DNA from: Oceanobacter kriegii DSM 6294
Lineage (GTDB): Bacteria; Pseudomonadota; Gammaproteobacteria; Pseudomonadales; Oceanobacteraceae
Direction: 5' to 3'
DNA: 64,000 bases
NCBI RefSeq assembly: GCF_000422845.1
Contig: NZ_KE383931.1
Coordinates: 625,366-689,365 of the forward strand
The stretch's first letter is position 1, and each line of letters starts with the position of its first letter. The position numbers were made by a program, and so were the translations under genes. The notes beneath the pieces were generated by a model. It searched no databases and was not told where the DNA came from. It was given only the letters and a program-made list of their open reading frames with translations. This document shows, one piece after another, positions 54,831-64,000 of this stretch.

Positions 54831-54939
54831 TGTGACACTTACCTTGTCGTCGCTCGTCGGCCTTTGAACGCCAATCCTTGATCGGGTTCCCGGCCTTGAA
54901 TTCAAAGTAACAGAGTAACACCAATTTCTTACAGGCATA

Positions 54940-54965
54940 AAAAAACGGGCCAAAAGGCCCGTTTT
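54940..54965 (-). terminator. intrinsic terminator after rplS
   Basis: CGGGCC (54946-54951) and GGCCCG (54956-54961) pair around AAAA. A-run on the left and TTTT on the right make it usable in both directions; it ends the rpsP-rimM-trmD-rplS transcript. Confidence 0.9.
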
Positions 54966-54991
54966 CTCGATATAAGGTTCGTGAGAACCAA

Positions 54992-55345
54992 TTATACCTT
55001 TTCTTTAATACGTGCAGACTTACCGCTACGCTCACGCAGGTAGTACAGTTTGGCCTGACGAACGTCACCACGACGCTTAACAGCAATGCTGTCAACCAGT
55101 GGGCTGTGAGTCTGGAAGGTACGCTCAACGCCAACACCGTGGGAGATCTTGCGAACGGTGAAAGCAGAGTTCAGGCCGCGGTTACGCTTGCCGATTACAA
55201 CGCCTTCGAACGCCTGCAGACGCTCACGGTTACCTTCTTTAACCTTAACCTGTACAACAACAGTGTCGCCAGGGCCGAAAGCAGGTACTTCAGCTTTCAG
55301 CTGAGCAGTTTCGATCTGCTGAATGATTGGATTCTTGTTGCTCAT
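54992..55345 (-). CDS. rplS: 50S ribosomal protein L19
   Basis: A 117-residue ribosomal protein near the 30S-50S interface. The sequence is canonical: [64 protein letters not shown] and [24 protein letters not shown]. It is last in the rpsP operon, starting 11 bases after the trmD stop, and is followed by a terminator. Confidence 0.98.
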   Translation of the reverse strand: MSNKNPIIQQIETAQLKAEVPAFGPGDTVVVQVKVKEGNRERLQAFEGVVIGKRNRGLNSAFTVRKISHGVGVERTFQTHSPLVDSIAVKRRGDVRQAKLYYLRERSGKSARIKEKV

Positions 55346-55356
55346 TGCATTGCTCC

Positions 55357-56136
55357 TTAACAGTCTGCCGGGCCGGTGTCTGATGTGTGGCCGTGCTCGC
55401 GCAGATACTCTGTCAATAATCTATGTTGTTCGTTACTCAGTTCCAGCGTTTCCAGCAAATCCGGACGTCGCTCCCAGGTTCGGCCCAAGGACTGTTTCAA
55501 CCGCCACTGGCGGATCTTTTCGTGGTTGCCGCTCAGCAACACCTCGGGAACAGCTTCGCCTTCGTACACTTCCGGGCGGGTGTAATGTGGGCAGTCCAGC
55601 AAGCCTTCCATAAAGGAATCCTGCTGGGCCGATAAATCGTGCCCCAATACACCTGGTACCAGACGAATCACGGAATCCATCAGCGTCATGGCAGCCAGTT
55701 CGCCACCGCTGAGTACAAAATCGCCCAAAGACCACTCTTCGTCGATTTCGCGCTCAATCAAACGCTCATCAATGCCTTCGTACCGTCCTGAAACCAGAAT
55801 CAGCTTGTCTTCTTGCGCCAGTTCAAGCGCGCCTTGCTGATCCAGCTTGCGACCTTGAGGTGACAAATAAATCACCTTGGCCGGTTTGCCGGGATGCTGG
55901 TCGGCTGCTTCACGAGCAGCCCGGATGGCGTCTTGCAGCGGCTGAATTTTCATCAGCATGCCAGGACCACCACCGTAAGGACGATCATCTACGGTCTGGT
56001 AGTTGTCGTATGCGTAATCACGCGGGTTCCAGCGATTGACCGAAACCAGGCCCTGCTTCACCGCCCTGCCACTGACACCGTAATCGGTGAGTGACTGGAA
56101 CATCTCCGGAAACAGGGAGACCACTCCAAACCACAT
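55357..56136 (-). CDS. trmD: tRNA (guanine-N1)-methyltransferase
   Basis: A 259-residue SPOUT methyltransferase that makes m1G37 next to the anticodon and so prevents frameshifting. Landmarks are [39 protein letters not shown], the SAM knot in [20 protein letters not shown] and [17 protein letters not shown], then [31 protein letters not shown]. Normal length. It sits between rimM and rplS in the conserved order. Confidence 0.98.
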   Translation of the reverse strand: MWFGVVSLFPEMFQSLTDYGVSGRAVKQGLVSVNRWNPRDYAYDNYQTVDDRPYGGGPGMLMKIQPLQDAIRAAREAADQHPGKPAKVIYLSPQGRKLDQQGALELAQEDKLILVSGRYEGIDERLIEREIDEEWSLGDFVLSGGELAAMTLMDSVIRLVPGVLGHDLSAQQDSFMEGLLDCPHYTRPEVYEGEAVPEVLLSGNHEKIRQWRLKQSLGRTWERRPDLLETLELSNEQHRLLTEYLREHGHTSDTGPADC

Positions 56137-56169
56137 CGTCTTGTGCCTCTATCCGACCGTGTACGTCGG

Positions 56170-56697
56170 TTAGTAATCTGCTTCCCATTCCACCTGGATC
56201 TGACCTGCATCCAGGTCCACATCCAGAACGATGGCATCCACAAAAGGAATCAGGCGTTTTTGCTTGTCGATGCTGCCTTCGCAGCTCTTCACAGCAACTA
56301 CCTGGTTACCACCGCCAGAGTCGAACAGTTCTTTCACCTCGCCCAGCAGCTGACCATGGGTATTAACTACCTTCAGGCCTTCCAGCTGGAACCAATAATG
56401 TTCATCTTCTTCGGGCTCGGGCAATTCGCTGGTGTAAACAGCAATTTCGGTCTGGGACAAAGCCAGCGCCGCATCGCGGTCGTTTACGCCTTTGATTTTT
56501 GCCACCAACCCCTTGCTTTGGGTATGGCCAGTTTCCAACTCGAACTTGCGCCACTCGCCGTTAACGTTCAACAGCCAGGTTGGGTAGTCCAGAATGTTGG
56601 TCATTGGATCGGTAAAGGAATACACCTTGACCCACCCCTTGATGCCAAACGCGGTGGTGGCTTTGCCAAGAATGGTGACTTCCTGGGTGGTCTCCAT
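56170..56697 (-). CDS. rimM: 16S rRNA processing protein RimM
   Basis: A 175-residue 30S assembly factor that works on the head of the subunit with S19. The N-terminal RimM barrel starts VTILGKATTAFGIKGWVKVYSFTDP. The C-terminal PRC-barrel shows YWFQLEGLKVVNTHGQLLGEVKELFDSGGGNQVVAVK, then RLIPFVDAIVLDVDLDAGQIQVEW. The start at 56697 has GAGG upstream; an ATG 18 bases earlier is in frame. It lies 21 bases after rpsP. Confidence 0.96.
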   Translation of the reverse strand: METTQEVTILGKATTAFGIKGWVKVYSFTDPMTNILDYPTWLLNVNGEWRKFELETGHTQSKGLVAKIKGVNDRDAALALSQTEIAVYTSELPEPEEDEHYWFQLEGLKVVNTHGQLLGEVKELFDSGGGNQVVAVKSCEGSIDKQKRLIPFVDAIVLDVDLDAGQIQVEWEADY

Positions 56698-56718
56698 CGC
56701 TCCCTCGACTAACACGCC

Positions 56719-56976
56719 TTAGGCTTCAGCAGAAGCTTTTTGAGCTTGCTTGATCAGCTTCTTAACGCGATCAGTTGGCTGGGCGCCTTTACCCATCCAG
56801 TATTCAACGCGTTCCAGATCCAGACGCAGCTCTTCTTCCGCACCACGGGCGATAGGGTTGAAGAAACCAACACGCTCAATAAAACGACCGTCGCGTGGGC
56901 AACGAGAATCTGCAATGTTGATGCTGTAAAAAGGACGCTTTTTGGAGCCACCACGGGCCAAACGAATAACTACCAT
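56719..56976 (-). CDS. rpsP: 30S ribosomal protein S16
   Basis: An 85-residue ribosomal protein, first gene of the rpsP-rimM-trmD-rplS operon. The canonical start is [40 protein letters not shown], then [25 protein letters not shown]. In many gammaproteobacteria ffh lies directly upstream; here the upstream gene is a divergent DUF4174 protein, so the operon must have its promoter in 56977-57335. Confidence 0.98.
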   Translation of the reverse strand: MVVIRLARGGSKKRPFYSINIADSRCPRDGRFIERVGFFNPIARGAEEELRLDLERVEYWMGKGAQPTDRVKKLIKQAQKASAEA

Positions 56977-57335
56977 AAAAAAGATCTACTCCGATCGATT
57001 TATCAAGCGGGAAAACCAGATACCGCAGGAGGAAGTTCCTGCAATCCGGGAGTCCCGGTGGCGGGTTTTAAAATCGCCCACCGTTCAACATCTTTTCGGT
57101 ACAAGCAGTGGCTGCAAAAGCTCGAAAACGAGCCTGAAAACCACCGAATGGACAGAAAAGGCCTATTCAAAGGGTCGCGAATTATGGACTGTCTTGAACG
57201 ATATGTAAACGGCAAATCCAAAACAGACAACAGCCGCAGCTGTCGCCCCTTTTATAAGTACATAGTAAGCCCCATTTATACAGCTGCTATCAGAGGCTAT
57301 GCTCAAGCCTCTGACTCTGTATGAAGGAACCCAAC
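56977..57335. other. divergent promoter region of rpsP and the DUF4174 gene
   Basis: About 360 bp without a supported gene. On the rpsP side it contains potential leader hairpins: GCAGGA...TCCTGC near 57027-57044, and CGGTGG...CCACCG near 57056-57084. These would lie in the 5' leader of the ribosomal-protein transcript. No clear -35/-10 pair was picked. Confidence 0.5.
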
Positions 57336-57839
57336 ATGCGCGCCATCACGATTCCGGCCGTTCTCACCACCCTGTTTGCCAGCCTGATGTTCACCGCCCA
57401 CTCCGGCGCTGAAGAAATCACCAGCCTGAAACCGTTTCAGGGCAAACACCGCATCATCATTGCCGATCAGGATGACAGCAAACGCTGGGTAAAAACCTTC
57501 AAGCAGGAAGACCTGCAACTGACCTTGCGCAACGTGGTCTGGCTGGTGATCGACAGCGACCGCCAACAGTTGATTGACTCCAACTCCCATCACACCCTCT
57601 CCGATGAGCTGGTGATGAAGCTTTCGTTCAGCCCGTATCTGGCACCGCCGAAAACCCGAGTGGTTTTGATTGGTAAAGATGGCGATATCAAGGAAACCTA
57701 CGACGAGCTGGATATCGACGCCATCTACGACGACATTGATGAAATGCCGATGCGCCAGCGGGAAATGTATAAAGAGAGCCAGCGGGAAATGTATAAAGAG
57801 AACCAGCAGGAAATGCGTCAGGAAAAGCTGAAACAATAA
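57336..57839 (+). CDS. DUF4174 domain exported protein with C-terminal repeats
   Basis: A 167-residue protein with a signal peptide (MRAITIPAVLTTLFASLMFTAHSGA). A DUF4174 domain follows, thioredoxin-like in its strand order (LKPFQGKHRIIIADQDD, NVVWLVIDSD, PKTRVVLIGKDGDIKETYDELDIDAIYDDIDEMPMRQREMY) but without a CxxC motif. Its function is unknown. The C-terminus repeats an 8-residue unit (QREMYKES, QREMYKEN, QQEMRQEK) encoded by three 24-bp units at 57756-57827, the first two nearly identical. AAGGA at the right distance decides the start at 57336 over an ATG at 57321. Confidence 0.78.
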   Translation: MRAITIPAVLTTLFASLMFTAHSGAEEITSLKPFQGKHRIIIADQDDSKRWVKTFKQEDLQLTLRNVVWLVIDSDRQQLIDSNSHHTLSDELVMKLSFSPYLAPPKTRVVLIGKDGDIKETYDELDIDAIYDDIDEMPMRQREMYKESQREMYKENQQEMRQEKLKQ

Positions 57840-57852
57840 GCCTCTTTTCAGC

Positions 57853-57880
57853 AAGGCCTGCCAGACAGGCCTTGTTCTGA
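57853..57880 (+). terminator. probable terminator after the DUF4174 gene
   Basis: AAGGCCTG (57853-57860) pairs with CAGGCCTT (57866-57873) around five bases. The tail GTTCTG is weak in T. Confidence 0.55.
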
Positions 57881-58148
57881 CAACCCGTCAGGTTCTCACA
57901 GAGTAACGTTGAGCCATCTGACAAGACATACTTCTACTAAAACCGCCCTCAAACAGGGCAAAAATCCTTCCAAAGCACCATTTACACCGCACCAGTCAGA
58001 GCCATTTGTCTCATCAACACGCCTTTTCTATCCCTGCGCCGACACCTTACTAAACAGTACTAAACCTAAACCAAACCAGACTGGAGCTGGGCTCAGTAGA
58101 AAGCAGCAGACCACTCTTGCTCTGAACTGCAACACTTCCTGCCACCGC
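57881..58148. other. upstream region of the nitrite reductase unit
   Basis: A gene-free, A/C-rich stretch. It holds two direct GCACCA half-sites near 57976 and 57990, resembling halves of NtrC sites (GCACCA-N5-TGGTGC) but not arranged as a palindrome. It would be the place for an enhancer of the sigma-54 promoter at 58149. Confidence 0.35.
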
Positions 58149-58164
58149 TGGCACATCTCTTGCT
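58149..58164 (+). promoter_or_regulatory. sigma-54 promoter of the nitrite reductase unit
   Basis: TGGCAC (58149-58154), five bases, TTGCT (58160-58164) is a full match to the -24/-12 consensus TGGCAC-N5-TTGCW. Expected initiation is near 58176, about 63 bases before the nirA start. It fits nitrogen control through NtrC. Confidence 0.82.
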
Positions 58165-58238
58165 GGTTTTGGTGGATAGAACCAAGAATCTTTATCAACG
58201 GCGATATTCGGCTCCAGCAATGGGGCTGAGGGTTTTTT

Positions 58239-60038
58239 ATGCCTGAAATTCTCATAGCCAACAAAAGTAGCGATATAAATATGATTCCAATTATTAACAC
58301 ATCAGCCACCGAGCAGCAGGGTTTTACCGCCGAACAAAAAGCCTGGTTGGCCGATATGTTGATAAAAACCAACCTGCACATGGCCCTGGGCTCTTCATCA
58401 CAGGCCAAGGAATCCAATATTCCGGAAACCTTCTGGGGAACGCCGGTGGAGGATTTGTGCAAGGAAGAAAAAAGAAAATACGAAAAGCATGTATTGGATA
58501 TCTGGGACGATATTGTAAAAAGTAACGATACCAACCAAATACTGGAAGGACTGGATCAATTCGCTTCCCGCCATTTTGGTTTATTTAATGTCGCACCAGC
58601 CAGTATTGGTTATATGGTGCGTATGCGTATTCCTGCTTGCGTACTGCGTGGCGACCAAATGATGGTACTGGGCGATGTTGCAGAAAACATCGCCGGAGGC
58701 TATGCCCACGTTACCACTCGCGGCAGCTTTCAGTTTCGAGAGATTGAACCCAACCGCATCCTCGAAATGCTCGGTCTGTTCTACGACTCCGGCTTGTCCT
58801 GTAAAGGCACCGGGGCCGACAGCGCACGTAACATCACCTGCATCCCTACCGCCGGTTTCGATCCGGAAGAATTAATCGACCTGCGCCCCTACGCACACAA
58901 GCTCAGTCATCTGATATTGAATACCCGCGACTATCAGGGGATTCCTCGAAAATTCAATTTCTCATTTGATAACGCTGGCACCACCTCCTGCGTTTCAGAT
59001 ACCAACGATGTCGGCTTTCTTGCAGTCAACGTCAAAGAGAATAATCGGAATGTAGAACCCGGTATTTATTGCCGCCTAATTCTCGGAGGTATTACCGGAC
59101 ACCATGATTTTGCCCGTGATACCGGATTTATTTGCAAACCGGAAGATACCACCGAAATAGCAGACGCCATATTACGGGTATTCGTTCAGCATGGAGATCG
59201 TACCAATCGTAAAAAGGCCCGCTTTAAATACGTTCTGGATGCTCATGGATTTGATTGGGTATGCGAACGTATTCAGGAAGTATTGGACGGCTATGGCAAA
59301 GGCACCCGCTTGATTCCGCTGTCGACCGAATTTGACGCACCACGCCCCAGCATTAATCGCCATGGCCATATTGGTGTACATCCTCAAGCTCAACCGGGCT
59401 ACAAGTACATTGGCGTTGCTCTCCGACTCGGCAAAATGTCGCCAGAGCAAATGCGTGGCATCGGTCGCATCGCCATGAAATACGGCAACAACGACGTGCG
59501 CCTGACGGTGTGGCAAAACCTGCTGGTCCCACACATCAGGGACGAGGATGTTGATACTGTCATCCGCGAAATCGAGTCGCTTGGAATGACCACCAGCGCC
59601 ACCGCATTTGAAGCCGGTGCTGTTGCCTGTACTGGCCGCTGGGCCTGCAAGCTTGCCAACGCCTATACAAAGGAAGACGGTAACGCCATTGTCGATCATC
59701 TGAATGGCAAATTTGAGCTCGACCAACCCATCAACATCCACCTGACCGGCTGCCCTAACTCCTGTGCCCAGCACTACATTGGCGATCTGGGCATGATTGG
59801 TACCGCCGCCGACGATGGCAGCGAAGGCTACAACATTGTGGTTGGCGGTGGCGTCGATGACGATCAACACCTCGCCCGCCCACTTTGTGGCCCCATCGCC
59901 TCCCGCGATATTTGCAAAACCTCAGAAACCATCGTCGGTAACTACCTGAAATCCAGGCAAGGCAACGAAAGCTTTATCACCTTCGTCAACCGACTCGGCG
60001 ACGCCGAACTGAAAGACGTTCTGCTTGAGCCCCTTTGA
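58239..60038 (+). CDS. nirA: assimilatory nitrite reductase, NirA-type siroheme/[4Fe-4S] protein
   Basis: A 599-residue enzyme reducing nitrite to ammonia. It has the two-fold repeat of nitrite/sulfite reductases: a first half with GYMVRMRIPACVLRGDQM and YAHVTTRGSFQFREIEPN, a second half with GYKYIGVALRLGKMSPEQMRGIGRIAMKYGNNDVRLTVWQNLLV. The cluster ligands are Cys464, Cys470, Cys505 and Cys509 (ACTGRWACK; TGCPNSCAQ). The CPNSC form with a following Q favours nitrite over sulfite (CPNGC in CysI). GAGGG precedes the ATG. The adjacent CysJ-like flavoprotein is its likely electron donor in place of ferredoxin. A sigma-54 promoter suggests nitrogen control. A sulfite role is the alternative. Confidence 0.88.
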   Translation: MPEILIANKSSDINMIPIINTSATEQQGFTAEQKAWLADMLIKTNLHMALGSSSQAKESNIPETFWGTPVEDLCKEEKRKYEKHVLDIWDDIVKSNDTNQILEGLDQFASRHFGLFNVAPASIGYMVRMRIPACVLRGDQMMVLGDVAENIAGGYAHVTTRGSFQFREIEPNRILEMLGLFYDSGLSCKGTGADSARNITCIPTAGFDPEELIDLRPYAHKLSHLILNTRDYQGIPRKFNFSFDNAGTTSCVSDTNDVGFLAVNVKENNRNVEPGIYCRLILGGITGHHDFARDTGFICKPEDTTEIADAILRVFVQHGDRTNRKKARFKYVLDAHGFDWVCERIQEVLDGYGKGTRLIPLSTEFDAPRPSINRHGHIGVHPQAQPGYKYIGVALRLGKMSPEQMRGIGRIAMKYGNNDVRLTVWQNLLVPHIRDEDVDTVIREIESLGMTTSATAFEAGAVACTGRWACKLANAYTKEDGNAIVDHLNGKFELDQPINIHLTGCPNSCAQHYIGDLGMIGTAADDGSEGYNIVVGGGVDDDQHLARPLCGPIASRDICKTSETIVGNYLKSRQGNESFITFVNRLGDAELKDVLLEPL

Positions 60039-60119
60039 ATATCCCCGACAGCCCAGCGAAGCACCGATTTATTCAAAGACTGACAAACCCGAATAGCCAT
60101 TATCACGACGGACAAGCAC

Positions 60120-61877
60120 ATGACTGACACCCTGATTTCCGAGCTGTCTTCGATCATTAATACCACCGCCCAGAATGCTCAAAATACCGTAGTCGAGCTG
60201 CCTGAAAACGCCCCCTTCGACCCGCAGCAACGCCAGTGGCTAAACGGCTTACTGACCGGTTTGAGCACCATCGCCGCTGCCGCCGCAGGAGGCGAAAAAG
60301 AGGTCGCTGCAACGCCGCTGAAGGTGTATTACGGCTCCCAGTCCGGCAACTGCGAAGTGCTGTCGAAAGACCTGAAAAAATTCGCAGCGACTCAAGGCTT
60401 TGCGGCCGAGCTGATTGAGCTCGACAGCATCACACCGGCCGACCTCGCCGCCCAACAACACGCCGTTGTTATTTGCTCTACCTTTGGTGAAGGCGAGCCA
60501 CCCGACAACGCTCGTAATTTCTACACCGCCCTGATGGCGGATGATGCCGCCCCTATGCCGGCAACCCTGAACTTCAGCGTATGTGGCCTGGGCGACTCCA
60601 GCTACACCCACTTCAACAAGGTCGGTTCAGATATCTACCGGCGGCTGGTCGAACTGGGAGCGACCCCGTGCCACGACCTGGTGCTGTGCGACGTTGCCTT
60701 TGAAGACGACTATGCCAGCTGGAAGGAAGGGGTCTTTCAATCGGAAGCCTTCAGCAATGCGGCTGGCGCTGCAGCGGCACCCGCTGCGAACGACAGCGAT
60801 AACGAGCCCAAATACACCAAGAACAACCCGTTTATTGCCAACCTGATCCACACTGAAAATCTCAGCGGTTCAGGCTCTGCCAAGCGGGTAAACCACATCG
60901 AAATCTCTCTTGCCGGTGGCAGCGAAGACGTTGAGTACCACGTTGGTGATGCACTCGGCGTGTGGCCACTGAACTGCGCGGAAGAAGTCAGCGAATTGCT
61001 GTCGGTAGCGGGTTTCAGTGGCAAGGAAGTGGTCAGCCTGAAAAGCGGCCAGGCCAGCTTGCGCGTGCTACTGCAAAGCAAGCTGGATATTCACACCGTC
61101 AACGCCAAATGCCTGGAAACCTGGGGCCTCGACAGCGCTCCCGAGGGCTTTCAGGTATGCGATGTGATCAATGAACTGAAACCAAACATCGACGCGCAAA
61201 CCTTTGTTGACGGCTTGCGCGCTCTGCAACCCCGCCTTTACTCCATTGCCTCCAGCCCGAAAAAGCACCCGGGAGAAGTACACCTGACGGTTGGCGAAGT
61301 GCACTACGACCTCAACGGCAAAGCCCGCAAAGGCGTGGCATCCACCTGGCTGGGCGACCGCTTGCAGGCCGGTAGCAACATCGGCGTTTACATCCAGTCA
61401 TCCGAACACTTCCACATTACCGCCAACGACGAAGCGCCCGTCATCATGATTGGCCCCGGCACCGGCATTGCGCCGTTCCGGGCATTTCTGGAAGAGCGCG
61501 AAATGCGCGATGCCAAAGGCAACAACTGGTTGTTCTTCGGCGACCAGCATCAGGCGGAAGATTTTCTCTACGAAGAGGAAATCAAAGCCTGGCAAGACAG
61601 CGGTGTACTCACCAACACCAGCCTGGCGTGGTCACGAGACGGCGACCAGAAAGTCTACGTCCAAACCCTGATCAAAGAGCAAGGTGAGGAATTTTTCCAA
61701 TGGCTGGAAAGCGGTGCCTACATCTACATTTGCGGCGATGCCTCACGTATGGCCGCCGATGTAGATAAAAGCATTCGGGAAGTGATTATGGAGCACGGTG
61801 CGACAGATGCCGCCGGTGCTGACGCTTACATGGACAAGATGATCAGCGAACACCGTTATCAGCGGGATGTGTACTAA
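60120..61877 (+). CDS. CysJ-like flavoprotein reductase (flavodoxin/FAD/NADPH)
   Basis: A 585-residue diflavin reductase. After a 60-residue N-terminal part it has a flavodoxin domain (YYGSQSGNCEVLSKDLKKFA, CSTFGEGEPPDNARNFY, VCGLGDSSYTHFNKVG). An FAD domain follows (RLYSIASSPKKHPGEVHLTVGEVHY, KGVASTWLGDRL). The NADPH domain has MIGPGTGIAPFRAFLEERE, WLFFGDQHQAEDFLYEEE, YICGDASRMAADVDKSI, and a terminal aromatic Tyr in RDVY. This is the CysJ plan. Coupled 81 bases after nirA, it most likely passes electrons from NADPH to the nitrite reductase. A terminator follows. Confidence 0.9.
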   Translation: MTDTLISELSSIINTTAQNAQNTVVELPENAPFDPQQRQWLNGLLTGLSTIAAAAAGGEKEVAATPLKVYYGSQSGNCEVLSKDLKKFAATQGFAAELIELDSITPADLAAQQHAVVICSTFGEGEPPDNARNFYTALMADDAAPMPATLNFSVCGLGDSSYTHFNKVGSDIYRRLVELGATPCHDLVLCDVAFEDDYASWKEGVFQSEAFSNAAGAAAAPAANDSDNEPKYTKNNPFIANLIHTENLSGSGSAKRVNHIEISLAGGSEDVEYHVGDALGVWPLNCAEEVSELLSVAGFSGKEVVSLKSGQASLRVLLQSKLDIHTVNAKCLETWGLDSAPEGFQVCDVINELKPNIDAQTFVDGLRALQPRLYSIASSPKKHPGEVHLTVGEVHYDLNGKARKGVASTWLGDRLQAGSNIGVYIQSSEHFHITANDEAPVIMIGPGTGIAPFRAFLEEREMRDAKGNNWLFFGDQHQAEDFLYEEEIKAWQDSGVLTNTSLAWSRDGDQKVYVQTLIKEQGEEFFQWLESGAYIYICGDASRMAADVDKSIREVIMEHGATDAAGADAYMDKMISEHRYQRDVY

Positions 61878-61892
61878 GAAAATTAAAAAAAA

Positions 61893-61924
61893 CGGCGGCT
61901 CGGGAAACCCGAGCCGCCGTTTTT
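61893..61924. terminator. strong bidirectional intrinsic terminator
   Basis: CGGCGGCTCGGG (61893-61904) and CCCGAGCCGCCG (61908-61919) form a perfect 12-bp stem with an AAA loop. T-run to the right and A-run to the left end both the nitrite reductase unit and the convergent purL. Confidence 0.95.
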
Positions 61925-61946
61925 AATGGCCAGTAAAAAGAGCTGC

Positions 61947-64000
61947 TTAGTTCTCTTCACACCATACGCGGGCGTTGCGGAACATACGCATCCAGGCGCC
62001 GTCTTCGTCCCACTCGCCCGGAACATAAGAGTTCTGGATGGCACGGAATACACGCTCAGGGTGCGGCATCATGATGGTCACACGACCGTCATTGGCAGTC
62101 AGACCAGTGATACCCTGCGGCGAACCGTTAGGGTTCAATGGGTACTGCTCAGTCTCCTTGCCGTAGTTGTCGACGTAGCGCAGTGCAATCTGGCCAGCAG
62201 ACAGCTCAGCGATGTCATCTTCAGAACCGAATTCCGCACGACCTTCACCGTGAGCCACGGCGATTGGCATACGAGAACCGGCCATGCCAGCGAAGAACAC
62301 GGAATCGGACTCCTGAACTTCGACCATGGCAACACGGGCTTCAAACTGTTCGCTCATGTTGCGAACAAAGTGTGGCCAGTGCTCGGCACCCGGAATCAGC
62401 TCGTGCAGGTTGGACAGCATCTGACAGCCGTTACAGATACCCAGAGCGAAGGTGTCTTCACGCTCGAAGAAAGCCTTGAACTGACCGCGCGCCTGTTCGT
62501 TGAACAGGATCGACTTGGCCCAACCTTCACCGGCGCCCAGTACGTCACCGTAAGAGAAACCGCCACAAGCGATCAGACCGCGGAAGCCTTCCAGAGTCAC
62601 AGCGCCAGACAGAATGTCGCTCATGTGAACGTCAACGGTGTGGAAACCGGCACGGTCGAAGGCCGCTGCCATTTCGATCTGACCGTTTACGCCCTGCTCA
62701 CGCAGGATAGCCACTTTAGGCGCGTCTTCGGAAGAAGAAGCAGGCAGATCAGCGCAGATGTCTTCGTTGATATCGAAGGTCAGCTCAGCGTGGATACCCG
62801 GATCTTCGGCATCCAGCAGCGCATCAAACTCCTGCTGGGCGCACTCGGCGTTGTCACGCAGGGCTTGCATGCGGAAGCTGGTTTCAGTCCAGGCACGCTG
62901 CCAGTTAACGCGGGATTCGCTCAGGAACTCTTCGTCCTGGAAGCTGAAAGTAATCTGGTCGTCTTCGTTTGGCGCACCAATCACGGCGGTGCAATCGCCC
63001 AGACCAGCGGCTTCAAACTGAGCCAATACTTCTTCCAGATCGTCACGACGAATCTGCATCACCGCACCCAGTTCTTCAGAGAACAGTGCAGCCGCCAGCT
63101 CTTCCTGAGAGTCGGCCAACAGGTCCATGGAAATATCCAGACCTGCATGACCAGCAAAGGCCATTTCCACCAGCGTGGCGAACAGACCACCGTCGGCACG
63201 GTCGTGGTAAGCCAGCAGTTTGCCGTCAGCGTTCAGGCCCTGAACCACAGCAAAGAAAGCTTTCAGGTCTTCGGCATCGTCCAGATCCGCAGGCACGTCG
63301 CCCACTTGCTGGTACACCTGTGCCAGACAGGAGGCACCCAGACGGTTCTGGCCACGCCCCAGGTCAACCAGGATCAGCTCAGAAGCTTCATCTTTCTTCA
63401 GTTCTGGCGTCAGTACCTTACGAGCGTCAGTCACTGGGGCAAAGCCAGTGATGACCAGTGACATTGGCGCAGTAACGGCCTTGTCTTCACCACCGTCGTT
63501 CCAGCGAGTCTTCATGGACATAGAGTCTTTGCCCACCGGAATGGTCACTTGCAGCTCAGGACACAGTTCCATACCCACAGCTTTCACAGTGGCGTACAGT
63601 TTTTCGTCTTCGCCTTCGTGGCCAGCCGCACACATCCAGTTGGCAGACATTTTGATGTCAGCCAGCTTCTCGATAGGAGCAGCCGCCAGGTTAGTGATGG
63701 CTTCGGCCACCGCCAGACGACCGGAAGCTGGAGAATCCAGCAGGGCCACTGGAGTACGCTCACCCATCGCCATGGCTTCACCAGCGAAGGTGTCGTAGGA
63801 AGACGTGGTGACTGCCACGTCGGCCACTGGCACCTGCCAAGGACCCACAAACTGGTCACGGGCCACGGTACCGGTAATGGAGCGGTCACCAATGGTGATC
63901 AGGAACGACTTGCTGGCCACAGTAGGCAGCTTCAGTACGCGATCAGCGGCTTCGGCAAGATCAATACCGGCAGACTCAAACGCTACAGCGTTGGTCTTAC
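61947..64000 (-). CDS. purL: phosphoribosylformylglycinamidine synthase, C-terminal part
   Basis: The gene continues beyond the right edge; 684 C-terminal residues are visible and the frame is open to base 64000. The enzyme makes FGAM from FGAR, glutamine and ATP in purine synthesis. Visible parts are the AIRS-like domains ([43 protein letters not shown]-like [35 protein letters not shown]) and the C-terminal glutamine amidotransferase domain. The latter has [40 protein letters not shown], the nucleophile in GICNGCQM and the His/Glu near [10 protein letters not shown] and [13 protein letters not shown] at 63920 is an internal codon, not the start. Confidence 0.97.
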   Translation of the reverse strand, partial: KTNAVAFESAGIDLAEAADRVLKLPTVASKSFLITIGDRSITGTVARDQFVGPWQVPVADVAVTTSSYDTFAGEAMAMGERTPVALLDSPASGRLAVAEAITNLAAAPIEKLADIKMSANWMCAAGHEGEDEKLYATVKAVGMELCPELQVTIPVGKDSMSMKTRWNDGGEDKAVTAPMSLVITGFAPVTDARKVLTPELKKDEASELILVDLGRGQNRLGASCLAQVYQQVGDVPADLDDAEDLKAFFAVVQGLNADGKLLAYHDRADGGLFATLVEMAFAGHAGLDISMDLLADSQEELAAALFSEELGAVMQIRRDDLEEVLAQFEAAGLGDCTAVIGAPNEDDQITFSFQDEEFLSESRVNWQRAWTETSFRMQALRDNAECAQQEFDALLDAEDPGIHAELTFDINEDICADLPASSSEDAPKVAILREQGVNGQIEMAAAFDRAGFHTVDVHMSDILSGAVTLEGFRGLIACGGFSYGDVLGAGEGWAKSILFNEQARGQFKAFFEREDTFALGICNGCQMLSNLHELIPGAEHWPHFVRNMSEQFEARVAMVEVQESDSVFFAGMAGSRMPIAVAHGEGRAEFGSEDDIAELSAGQIALRYVDNYGKETEQYPLNPNGSPQGITGLTANDGRVTIMMPHPERVFRAIQNSYVPGEWDEDGAWMRMFRNARVWCEEN

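Noticed and set aside
61926-63461. 511-codon open frame on the plus strand
   Set aside because: It is antisense to purL and without domain features.

Overview
The window reads as chromosomal DNA of a motile, GC-rich gammaproteobacterium, most likely from the Oceanospirillales/Pseudomonadales side. The support is gene order: argG, then motY-pyrC-rnt, and cheR-cheV-flgA-flgM-flgN-ycgR, follow the order known from Pseudomonas. The rpsP-rimM-trmD-rplS block is classical. MotY, which belongs to sodium-driven or polar flagella, fits a polar flagellate. No rRNA, CRISPR array, transposase or integrase was found. One tRNA gene is present (tRNA-Arg, anticodon CCT).

Layout. 1-5.5 kb: a DUF4239 membrane protein (cut by the edge), a GNAT acetyltransferase, a UPF0158 protein, a self-contained regulator/AzlCD export operon with GTTC/GAAC operators, REP-like repeats, an S4-domain protein, and argG with a hairpin in its leader. 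5.7-13.4 kb: alpha-2-macroglobulin lipoprotein and penicillin-binding protein 1C, an envelope-defence pair. 13.5-18.2 kb: FMN riboswitch-ribB, sigma-28-driven motY, pyrC, rnt, yacL. 18.2-22.7 kb: chemotaxis and flagellar genes with recognisable sigma-54 (flgA) and sigma-28 (flgM) promoters. 22.7-28.2 kb: copper resistance, with copAB and a His-rich protein divergent from copRS around a CopR box. 28.3-31.6 kb: AT-richer accessory DNA next to tRNA-Arg, with a PIN/excisionase-type pair and a DUF4041/GIY-YIG protein. 31.7-38.3 kb: tannase-like lipoprotein, a large GGDEF/EAL protein and a MocR regulator. 38.6-44.1 kb: a small membrane protein, a three-gene ZorA/ZorB-like channel operon with a putative zinc-binding third protein, and a YbjQ-YbjQ-M48 protease-lipoprotein operon. 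44.1-52.9 kb: trxB, a CZB-type chemoreceptor, PIN-PhoH ATPase, LOG protein, a CPA2 antiporter and truC.

53.0-53.9 kb is an AT-rich gene-free region with at least five consensus DnaA boxes, all in one orientation, two of them in near-identical palindromic pairs. It is the most surprising non-coding element here. 54-57 kb holds dsbC and the rpsP-rimM-trmD-rplS operon. 57.3-61.9 kb holds a DUF4174 protein and an assimilatory nitrite reductase with its own CysJ-like flavoprotein, behind a textbook sigma-54 promoter. The window ends inside purL.

Two candidates for something undescribed stand out: the DnaA-box cluster away from dnaA, and the ZorAB-like operon that lacks the helicase/nuclease genes of known Zorya systems. 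All calls come from reading the sequence and translations; no database search was run.
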